Assembly (NCBI GenBank): GCA_934294965.1
Contig: CAKRAM010000094.1
Span: forward strand, 1-14,069
From: an uncultured Clostridia bacterium
Lineage (GTDB): Bacteria; Bacillota; Clostridia; Christensenellales; CAG-314
DNA length: 14,069 nucleotides
Reading direction: 5' to 3'
This document shows positions 1-5,544 of this stretch, one piece after another. Each line of letters starts with the position of its first letter. Within the stretch, counting starts at the first letter, position 1. A program made the position numbers and the translations under genes. The notes beneath the pieces were generated by a model. It was not told where the DNA came from, made no database searches, and saw only the letters and a program-made list of their open reading frames with translations.

Positions 1-406
1 AGTCTATGTTGTCATCGACAAGTTGCTGCAACGAAATTGTGTCCAAATAGTCGTTGATGTTTTGATATAGTTTGTTCCAAAGATTGTGTGCGACGCAACT
101 GCACTTTCCCGAGCAACACCCGTGCAAACAATCGACTATTTCCAAATTATCTTCAACGGCGCGCAACACTCTGCCTACCGTGATATTTTGCGGAGCGTCT
201 GTCAACTTGTATCCGCCGGAAGATCCGCGCATTGCAGAAACGACTTCGGCCTTTTTCATCAATGCGATTATTTGTTCGAGATATTTTTCGGTAACGCCCG
301 TAGCTTGCGCAAGCGTAGCAACAGGAACAGGTTCGGCGTAGTTGTAGCGTTTTGCCAACTCCACCGCAACATATAAACCGTATCTCGCTTTAGAGGACAT
401 TTTCAT
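1..406 (-). CDS. Rrf2-family (IscR-like) transcriptional regulator, 3' end outside window
   Basis: This gene encodes the first 135 residues of an Rrf2-family DNA-binding regulator; no stop is reached before the window edge. The N-terminal half is a winged helix, with the typical beginning SSKARYGLYVAVELA and the wing motif RGSSGGYKL at about residues 60-68. A cysteine cluster follows (C93, C97, C98, C102, C104), then AHNLWNKL, which matches the region after the Fe-S cysteines of IscR. In this family such a cluster usually binds a 2Fe-2S centre and senses iron, redox state or cluster supply; that role here is inference. I chose the ATG at 404-406 because AGGA lies 9 nt upstream. The next in-frame ATG (398-400) would have a spacing of about 15 nt. 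A cysteine-metabolism regulator (CymR type) is the main alternative, but those usually lack the cysteines. The genes it would control probably lie beyond position 1. Confidence 0.88.
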   Translation of the reverse strand, partial: MKMSSKARYGLYVAVELAKRYNYAEPVPVATLAQATGVTEKYLEQIIALMKKAEVVSAMRGSSGGYKLTDAPQNITVGRVLRAVEDNLEIVDCLHGCCSGKCSCVAHNLWNKLYQNINDYLDTISLQQLVDDNID

Positions 407-426
407 AGCAGCAATTCCTACCAATT

Positions 427-440
427 TACTATGATTAGTA
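427..440. promoter_or_regulatory. Candidate operator palindrome over the -10 box of the Rrf2 gene
   Basis: TACTA-TGAT-TAGTA is a perfect inverted repeat with 5-nt arms and a 4-nt spacer, and it overlaps the -10 box. Rrf2 regulators often repress their own promoter by binding such sites, so this could be the autoregulatory operator. The arms are short and AT-rich, so chance is a real possibility. Confidence 0.3.
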
Positions 441-465
441 TAAAACAATTATCTCCGTTCGTCAA
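437..465 (-). promoter_or_regulatory. Promoter of the Rrf2-family gene
   Basis: On the minus strand there is a -35 box TTGACG (460-465), a 17-nt spacer and a -10 box TATACT (437-442). Transcription would start about 20 nt upstream of the ribosome binding site of the Rrf2 gene. Both boxes are close to the housekeeping sigma consensus and the spacer is optimal. Confidence 0.75.
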
Positions 466-540
466 TTATTTTATAGTACAAAACTTAGAAATTTTGAACA
501 AATTTTATAATAATAGAACACACAAATATATTGCCACGTT

Positions 541-565
541 GCCGCTTATATACTTTTTAAGCGGC
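541..565. repeat. Inverted repeat, 8-bp stem with 9-nt loop
   Basis: GCCGCTTA (541-548) and TAAGCGGC (558-565) are perfect reverse complements around an AT-rich loop. It stands out as GC-rich in an AT-rich spacer. Neither strand has a T-run after the stem, so it does not look like a standard terminator. Its role is unknown. Confidence 0.55.
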
Positions 566-925
566 GATTGAAAACATCTTCGAATGCATGTAAATAGATT
601 TTGAACAACGCTTTTGCGCTACATAAACAATGAATCATGCGGCAGTACAACAATTGAAATGTGCTACGTATTATTATATAGCACGAACAAACTTGAACGA
701 ATTTTACAATAATTAGGCAAACATTGTTACAGGTAAAGACCAAAAGCATCGAAATTTTAGTCACACATGTGGTCATACTTTATTTATGACAACGAATGCT
801 GATATTCAAAAAATTATACAGAACGAGTTCAATTTATATGCTATATAAATGAGCAAACAAATTACGCTCTAACGCGATTTATAAAGTACGACACAATATA
901 TAAATGCCCAAGCACCGCACACCAC

Positions 926-1351
926 TTAGATACGCCCGTAATTGCGCATAACGTTCAGGCGAACACGCTCGATAGACTGACTGAGTTTTGCAAGAACTGC
1001 GCAATCTCGCTCCAATTTGGCTGATTGGCGTTCATATTCGCGGAGATAATCCTCGCCTGTTTTATATACGAAAGTGGTATATGCCTTATGTGCCCAATAA
1101 TTGCGAATCTTGCGTATCGATTGCAACAGTTCGTAGTCGGAATCTCTCAAATACGGGCTTCCGTCGCTATTATCCAGCAATTGCAGTTCGTGCAAAACGT
1201 AGCCAAGCGATTTGTACGCCACTTTGGAGTAGTTTGCTTCAAAATTGCCCTTCAACATTCCGGCAAAAATATACTTTATGTCGTGCTCTATGCACTGACA
1301 TTCCATCATAACACGCCCAACCAATTCGTTAAACGAGGATAGATTTTCCAT
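926..1351 (-). CDS. Solo HEPN-like protein (putative RNase or RNA-binding)
   Basis: The product is a 141-residue, mostly helical protein with no signal peptide or membrane segment. Residues 78-90 read SIRKIRNYWAHKA, which contains R83-N-Y-W-A-H88. This is the R-x4-H signature of HEPN domains, whose Arg and His form the RNase active site in many toxins and defence proteins. The polar Asn after the Arg and the short flanking helices fit the family. The C-terminal third (residues 98-132) is charged and may form a long helix. The ATG is supported by GAGG 7 nt upstream, and a promoter lies just before it. It is a single-gene unit: no nucleotidyltransferase (MNT) or other antitoxin partner is encoded next to it. 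It may therefore be a stand-alone RNase, an RNA-binding protein, or a toxin whose partner was lost. I do not recognise a named family. Confidence 0.72.
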   Translation of the reverse strand: MENLSSFNELVGRVMMECQCIEHDIKYIFAGMLKGNFEANYSKVAYKSLGYVLHELQLLDNSDGSPYLRDSDYELLQSIRKIRNYWAHKAYTTFVYKTGEDYLREYERQSAKLERDCAVLAKLSQSIERVRLNVMRNYGRI

Positions 1352-1375
1352 AGCACCGCCTCAAACATCGTAGTA

Positions 1376-1404
1376 ATATTAGCACTTTGGCGGAATAAAA
1401 TCAA
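1376..1404 (-). promoter_or_regulatory. Promoter of the HEPN-like gene
   Basis: Minus strand: TTGATT (1399-1404), a 17-nt spacer, then TAATAT (1376-1381) preceded by TGC, which gives an extended -10 (TGn). The position is right for a short leader of about 20 nt before the ATG at 1351. The hexamers are only moderate matches. Confidence 0.5.
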
Positions 1405-1493
1405 TTGAATTTACAAAGCGTACACCAATGAATTCTAATATCGTAAGTATCTCAGAAAGTGCGCGAAGCGCATTTTCAAAGAAAACCGACAAT

Positions 1494-1591
1494 TTTACAT
1501 GCCATACAAGGCAAAAAAACGTTAGTTTTTGCGAAAAACACGAAAGCGTTTGAAAGATTTTACCGACAACCAAAAGGTTTACTTCGGATAG
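1494..1591. repeat. Direct repeat, copy A
   Basis: The core at 1511-1590 matches copy B at 1660-1736 with 8 mismatches over 77 aligned positions and a 3-nt gap; weaker similarity extends to 1494 (shared TTTACAT). On the minus strand both copies keep an open frame reading LSEVNLL-x-VGKIFQ-x-L-x-CF-x-QKL. The gap is one whole codon. On its far side copy A is flanked by a small GC-rich hairpin (1460-1472, TGCGC-GAA-GCGCA). It is probably part of a dispersed, non-mobile repeat family; its function is unknown. Confidence 0.7.
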
Positions 1592-1644
1592 TTTATAATA
1601 CAAAAAGTTGCATGCTTGCTTGCAAGGGCTTGCGACTTCGCCGC

Positions 1645-1737
1645 TTTACATACCGAAAAGCAAAACGCTAGTTTTTGCGGAAAACACGTAAGCTTTTGAA
1701 AGATTTTGCCGACAGGCAAAAGATTTACTTCGGATAA
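1645..1737. repeat. Direct repeat, copy B
   Basis: This is the second copy of the unit described at 1494-1591, about 150 nt further along in the same orientation. It contains its own perfect hairpin TTTTGCC-GACA-GGCAAAA (1704-1721), which copy A does not preserve. Between the copies lies CTTGC-rich sequence (about 1613-1635). On the minus strand a frame starts at ATG 1741-1743 and runs through copy B into the spacer. It has no ribosome binding site, so I do not call a gene. Confidence 0.7.
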
Positions 1738-1980
1738 GTGCATATTATGGTTCTGTCGGTTAAACTAATCGTTGGGAAATAAACTATTATGGGAAGATCG
1801 AGAACCTTGCGTTACAAATATACTGAACGAGTTGCAAATTATTATCGAGATAAAAGAGTTTCTACTACTTTTTACAAATGCGCCAATGATTGATGATTCA
1901 CTGCACGGTTTGCAAATCAATGCAAATGCCAAACACAGTGACGTGGCGTAAGCGCAGTAAGAGATATAATATTAAGCAAT
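1738..1980. other. AT-rich spacer between repeat copy B and the lemA terminator
   Basis: I see no gene and no strong signal in this stretch. It is AT-rich with only short local repeats, such as TGCAAAT occurring twice at about 1910-1926. Together with the two repeat copies it makes a gene-free region of roughly 670 nt between the HEPN-like gene and lemA. Confidence 0.5.
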
Positions 1981-2017
1981 TAGATAGAAAATGTGCCGCC
2001 ACAAAAGTGACGGCACA
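1980..2017 (-). terminator. Probable terminator of the lemA operon
   Basis: TGTGCCGCCAC (1992-2002) pairs with GTGACGGCACA (2007-2017) around an AAAA loop: an 11-bp stem with one mismatch. On the minus strand the stem is followed by ATTTTCTAT, a short and interrupted T-run. It begins 15 nt past the lemA stop, where an operon end is expected. Confidence 0.7.
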
Positions 2018-2031
2018 CCGCTATTAGAATT

Positions 2032-2712
2032 TTAGAAGAATTCGCCTCTGGCTTGTTCTTTGATTTCGGCAGTTGTTGCGAACGGAATACGAGTTGTGTA
2101 TCCTTGTTCGGCAGCAACGAGTTGTTGAATATACAAAGTGTTAACAGCCATGTTCCATTGAGCAACAACGTCATTGTAGTATTCTCTTGCAGCGGTGATT
2201 TCGCGTTGCAAGTAGGAGTTTTGTTGCATTGCGTCTTCCAATTCTTGGTGAGCTTTAAGGTCGGGATAGTTTTCAAACGCAATTTGGATGGATCTGTTCA
2301 TTTGTTCAACCTTGTCGTTGTATTCGCTACGAACTTCGTCGGATTCCTTACCGTTTCCGCGATATGCGGCAATTTGAGTGAAGGTTTCTTTGTCGAGATC
2401 AATTGCCTTATCCAGCAATTTGGCGCAGTTCTTCAAAATCATAACACGTTGTTCAAGATAGTTATCAACTTGAGAAGCTGCTTGTTGAATGCGTTGTTGA
2501 AGGCGTTCAAAGTAGGACTTTGCTTTTGCCTTTTTAACGATTACGATGATCCCCCCAATAATGCCGATGATCGGCGGGCAAAACCATACACCGATGTTGA
2601 AAAAGTTCTTCCATCCCTTACCGATAGTAACGGGAATTTGTTTAGAGATAACTTTAACGTCTCTACCTTGTTCAAGTTCCGGAGCGTTCATTTCGTCCAA
2701 ACCGTTTGCCAT
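2032..2712 (-). CDS. lemA: LemA family membrane protein
   Basis: The 226-residue product matches the LemA family: one membrane segment near the N-terminus (about residues 38-60) followed by a long alpha-helical cytoplasmic or surface domain. Family hallmarks are visible in order: YFERLQQRIQQAASQVDNYL right after the membrane, a long helix with AIDLDKETF, then NYPDLKAHQELEDAMQQ, then REYYNDVVAQWNMAVN, and a proline-containing end, IPFATTAEIKEQARGEFF. Residues 1-35 before the membrane segment are an extension longer than in typical LemA. The biochemical role of LemA is not established. The ATG has a strong site (AAGGAGGAA). It is the second gene of a two-gene operon, 24 nt after a 590-codon membrane protein gene, which points to a joint envelope role. 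Confidence 0.9.
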   Translation of the reverse strand: MANGLDEMNAPELEQGRDVKVISKQIPVTIGKGWKNFFNIGVWFCPPIIGIIGGIIVIVKKAKAKSYFERLQQRIQQAASQVDNYLEQRVMILKNCAKLLDKAIDLDKETFTQIAAYRGNGKESDEVRSEYNDKVEQMNRSIQIAFENYPDLKAHQELEDAMQQNSYLQREITAAREYYNDVVAQWNMAVNTLYIQQLVAAEQGYTTRIPFATTAEIKEQARGEFF

Positions 2713-2736
2713 AAATATTTCCTCCTTAATTATTAT

Positions 2737-4509
2737 CTAGTCTTTAAGTGTTACGTACAAATTGTGTTTTGTAGCGTTACTTTTGTTGTAGTCATTGTTA
2801 TGGTCGCCTTCAAGTTCAACAATTCCAACAGGCGTAGACTGTTCTACGGCTATGTATTCCACCCAAGGAACAGGAACGTCGTGGTAATATCCGTCGCCGC
2901 CGTATACCGACACGTAGTCAACGCGGTCCACCGTTGCAAACGAGTGCGCCGTAACCAACACGTTATCGACCTTTTCGTCGGTATTGATAAGTGCCGTTTT
3001 CAAAATAGCGCGTGTTGCGGATTCGGGATGCTTCAGCAAGTCTTCGTCCAAGGCGTTGGAAAGAACTTCCGCTTCGAAGGACGTGTAGTTACGAGGATAA
3101 TTGTCGCGATAGATGTATTCGTGCGGCTTGTATTGTTGATACAAAGGAATTGACATAAGCGGAGCTAACTCGAAATACAGGTTAAGGAAGTATTTGTTGT
3201 TGAAGTCCAAAAATGCCGATTTGCACATATCGATATCGTAGAACATAAAATCGGACGAGTCGATTTCGAAGTTCCAGTCTTGTGCGTGTTCACTTGCAAC
3301 AAAGTTAAGCATATGATCCTTAATTAGATAAAAATCGTCACCGAACGGCTGAGGCGTTTTCATCAAATGAAGCATGTTCTTTTGCGCAAGAGGCGTAAAC
3401 AACAAACGGAATTGAACGTCGTGGTTGCGATCGGTTGCTCCAAACAAAATGTCGAATTCCACGTTGCCCATGGAGTTGAATGTAGTACCGCTTTCCAGCG
3501 CCTTCTTTTCCAATTTGGCAAGTTCTTTTTCTCCCTTTTTGACCTTCTTTGCAAGTTCTTTTTCCGACATTTTTTCGGCGTGAGAAGGTTCATGCGTGAA
3601 GCAAAGGTCAGGAGCAGCTTCGTTACCGTACACCAAGTGTGTAAAATAGCTGTAATACGGCTTGGGTTTTTGAACGTTGGCGTACAGCGTTTGAGAACGT
3701 TGAACTGTGCGAACGTTACCATCGCTGTCCGTTTCCACTTCCGTCCAATAAATCGTCAAACTGCCTGTATAAGTTTCAGTACCCCACTCTTGTTTCAGGC
3801 GTCTTTCTTCGATGAACGGATTGCCCAAAATTTCACCGGAGAATATACCAACTGTGGATTCGTTTTCTTCAAGGTTTTCACAAAGGCCGTATTTGCCCGA
3901 AAGCAAATCGAAGCGACGCATATTGAAGTTAGTATCCAACTTGATGATAGGCACGGTTTTTTGCACAAGTTGCGCGGTTGCGCTGTCCCTAAACAAACTG
4001 TACATCGGGCGAAGTTGGTCAAAGCACGTATCCAACAATTCTTTTGCGCGTTGCGTCTCTTTTTCTCTTTCGGCGTTGGCGTCTGCAAGCAAAGGTTTGA
4101 TCTTTTTGTTGATAAGCACAAGCATGCCGATTGCCAAGCCGAGACCGACGAGGGCAACGTTTATTCCTGTCCAAAATGTCGAACCAAAACCGGTATAAGC
4201 CCCACCGCTCGTTTTAATATTATTGCAATCACCATAAATAATGAGCGCACCGATTGCAGTTGCAACAAATCCCAACACGACCAAGAAAATCAAAAAGCCT
4301 TTGAGACGTTTGTACTTGGAAATGCGCTTATCAAGATTGTCCAAATTTTCTTTGGCTTCGCGATACTCTTTTGCCGTCTTGCGGTTTTCGTCAACGTTGA
4401 CTTTGGATTCTTTAACCCAACCGTCGAACATTTCCGTGGCGTTATCGTTAAACTTTTGTTTGTACTCGTCGTGATACGCTTTGGAATACTCTAAAACATT
4501 ATCGTCCAT
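2737..4509 (-). CDS. Unrecognised two-pass membrane protein, LemA partner
   Basis: The 590-residue product has no family I can name with certainty. Visible layout: a charged N-terminal segment with coiled-coil character (about 1-68), two membrane segments (about 71-92 and 112-134) joined by a short Gly-rich loop, a second charged helix (about 136-165), then a large soluble domain of more than 400 residues. Both the N-terminus and the large domain should lie on the cytoplasmic side (Lys/Arg-rich flanks). The soluble part contains GNPFIEERRLKQEWGTETYT (229-248), a beta-rich stretch with LTIYWTEVE, a highly charged Lys/Glu insert (about 311-338), and aromatic-rich segments toward the end. LemA genes are sometimes paired with DUF3137-type membrane proteins, and this could be a distant member; that is inference. 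The start has GGGAGGA 5 nt upstream, and a consensus promoter precedes it. Confidence 0.85.
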   Translation of the reverse strand: MDDNVLEYSKAYHDEYKQKFNDNATEMFDGWVKESKVNVDENRKTAKEYREAKENLDNLDKRISKYKRLKGFLIFLVVLGFVATAIGALIIYGDCNNIKTSGGAYTGFGSTFWTGINVALVGLGLAIGMLVLINKKIKPLLADANAEREKETQRAKELLDTCFDQLRPMYSLFRDSATAQLVQKTVPIIKLDTNFNMRRFDLLSGKYGLCENLEENESTVGIFSGEILGNPFIEERRLKQEWGTETYTGSLTIYWTEVETDSDGNVRTVQRSQTLYANVQKPKPYYSYFTHLVYGNEAAPDLCFTHEPSHAEKMSEKELAKKVKKGEKELAKLEKKALESGTTFNSMGNVEFDILFGATDRNHDVQFRLLFTPLAQKNMLHLMKTPQPFGDDFYLIKDHMLNFVASEHAQDWNFEIDSSDFMFYDIDMCKSAFLDFNNKYFLNLYFELAPLMSIPLYQQYKPHEYIYRDNYPRNYTSFEAEVLSNALDEDLLKHPESATRAILKTALINTDEKVDNVLVTAHSFATVDRVDYVSVYGGDGYYHDVPVPWVEYIAVEQSTPVGIVELEGDHNNDYNKSNATKHNLYVTLKD

Positions 4510-4572
4510 GTAGTTCCTCCCCTGTATGGTACTTACTATTTACGGGCATTATTCCTATACCGATACTTGATA

Positions 4573-4601
4573 ATTATACACAAATTAAACTTTGGTGTCA
4601 A
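4573..4601 (-). promoter_or_regulatory. Perfect-consensus sigma-A/70 promoter of the membrane-protein/lemA operon
   Basis: Minus strand: TTGACA (4596-4601), 17-nt spacer, TATAAT (4573-4578). Both hexamers match consensus at all six positions with optimal spacing, giving a leader of about 55 nt before the ATG at 4509. I see no obvious operator palindrome, so strong constitutive transcription is the simplest reading. Confidence 0.9.
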
Positions 4602-4740
4602 TACAATTTCAAAACTTGAACCGTAAAATGCGACAAAATCGGCTAAAAAATAACCGAATAATGCAATTTATTGGCATCAAAATCGCGAATCGCCAGCAAA
4701 AACGCAAATATGTATAGCATCGGCATACCATGACCGGCTA

Positions 4741-4779
4741 AAAAATATCAAAAAGCGGCAACACAAACGGTTGCCGCTT
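4741..4779 (-). terminator. Rho-independent terminator after trxA
   Basis: AAGCGGCAAC (4753-4762) pairs perfectly with GTTGCCGCTT (4770-4779) around a 7-nt loop. On the minus strand the stem runs into TTTTTGATATTTTTT. It starts 6 nt after the trxA stop and closes the long housekeeping operon. Confidence 0.93.
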
Positions 4780-4785
4780 CCTATG

Positions 4786-5097
4786 TTATATATGTTTGTC
4801 TATGGTTTGGATAAGCTCTTTATCGTCGGATAAACCTATAACTCTATCAACCAATTTGCCGTTTTTGAAAACGCACACGTTGGGAATGGACATAATGTTG
4901 TAGCGACGCGCCAATTCGATATTTTCGTCGATATCGACTTTACCGAATTTTACATTTGGCATTTTGTCAGCAACTTCGTCCAAAATCGGAGCCAGCATAC
5001 GGCAAGGCGCGCACCAAGTTGCCCAAAAGTCCACCACTACGACACCGTCGGAAATAAACTCATCGAAATTACCCGAAACTATTTCTATTTTACTCAT
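4786..5097 (-). CDS. trxA: Thioredoxin
   Basis: This is a 103-residue cytoplasmic thioredoxin, the usual length for the family. It reduces disulfides in ribonucleotide reductase, peroxiredoxins and other targets and is recycled by thioredoxin reductase. The active site is W28-C29-A-P-C32 within VVDFWATWCAPCRMLAPILD. The Gly of the classic WCGPC is replaced by Ala, a variant known in other bacterial thioredoxins. The partner cis-proline is P72 in SIPNV, and the C-terminal FKNGKLVDRVIG strand-turn is intact. AGGAGG lies 5 nt before the ATG, and the TAG stop of the upstream rseC-family gene overlaps it, so the two are co-transcribed and probably translationally linked. It is the last gene of the operon. 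Confidence 0.97.
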   Translation of the reverse strand: MSKIEIVSGNFDEFISDGVVVVDFWATWCAPCRMLAPILDEVADKMPNVKFGKVDIDENIELARRYNIMSIPNVCVFKNGKLVDRVIGLSDDKELIQTIDKHI

Positions 5098-5106
5098 TAT
5101 AACCTC

Positions 5107-5544
5107 CTACTGCTCAATTTGTTCGCTTACACCATTGTTTGAAGAAATCACTTTGTTCATCGACGGAATCTCCGCCCACTTGTGCTTACGAACTTTATCG
5201 ACAATCGCAACAACAACATATCCTACGGCAAGACCGGCAAAAAACATCAACACGGCAAACCATTCTTTCCATTTAAACGCAAGTGCCACAAACAGCATTG
5301 CCAAAGCAGGAATTAATGGCAAAATGTATCCCACAAATGCCATGCCTGCAGTGTTTGCATCGGGAATTTGCAGTTCTACGACGTCACCTACGTTGGCGTT
5401 CAGCGTATTCTCTACAAAAAAGTCAGCATGTTTTTGATTTTCCGTCATGCCGCAACGACCGCACGAGCCGCATGCGGAATTGCGCGCCACTCGCACCTTG
5501 ACAAACTTGCCGTTGTCCGCGACAATCGTACCGAGTTCAGTCAT
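5107..5544 (-). CDS. RseC/MucC-family (SoxR-reducing system) membrane protein
   Basis: I start this at the ATG at 5542-5544 (145 residues, MTELGTIV), 6 nt after GAGG. A GTG 12 nt upstream would add four residues but is less well placed. An N-terminal small beta domain carries three cysteines (C25, C28, C31 in ACGSCGRCG), followed by DVVELQIPD, two membrane helices (about 66-90 and 94-116), and a polar C-terminal tail. This is the RseC/MucC layout. In Gram-negative bacteria RseC modulates the sigma-E system and takes part in reducing SoxR; in Firmicutes its role is unclear. The C-x2-C-x2-C spacing differs from the C-x5-C-x2-C-x5-C of the E. coli protein and could bind a metal or cycle as a thiol. 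The start overlaps the end of aspS by 8 nt, and trxA follows directly, which fits a redox function. Confidence 0.85.
   Translation of the reverse strand: MTELGTIVADNGKFVKVRVARNSACGSCGRCGMTENQKHADFFVENTLNANVGDVVELQIPDANTAGMAFVGYILPLIPALAMLFVALAFKWKEWFAVLMFFAGLAVGYVVVAIVDKVRKHKWAEIPSMNKVISSNNGVSEQIEQ

Larger units (their letters stand above)
407..925. other. AT-rich stretch without a supported gene
   Basis: Apart from the Rrf2 promoter, I see no gene here. It contains a hairpin at 541-565 (8-bp stem), a smaller inverted repeat GTGCTA/TAGCAC at 661-684, and a 21-nt sequence present twice (494-514 and 693-713) with two mismatches. A 76-codon minus-strand frame at 546-776 has no ribosome binding site and a composition typical of translated AT-rich spacer. 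I see no tRNA or riboswitch fold, and no clear terminator for the HEPN-like gene that ends at 926. Confidence 0.5.

Noticed and set aside
541..565. Hairpin considered as a terminator
   Set aside because: No T-run follows the stem on either strand, and it is far from the end of any gene.
546..776. A 76-codon minus-strand frame rich in Cys, Ile and Leu
   Set aside because: There is no ribosome binding site, the stop lies within a hairpin, and the composition is that of translated AT-rich spacer.
1379..1603. A 74-codon minus-strand frame across repeat copy A
   Set aside because: It has no ribosome binding site and is explained by the repeat; it also runs into the HEPN gene's promoter. I list the repeat instead of a gene.
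1494..1737. Repeat pair considered as a CRISPR array or insertion sequence
   Set aside because: Only two long imperfect copies, no regular spacers, no terminal inverted repeats and no transposase frame.
2053..4494. Long plus-strand open frames (366 and 375 codons) opposite lemA and its partner
   Set aside because: They mirror two well-supported minus-strand genes with strong ribosome sites, and the translations look like low-information Phe/Val/Arg-rich shadows.
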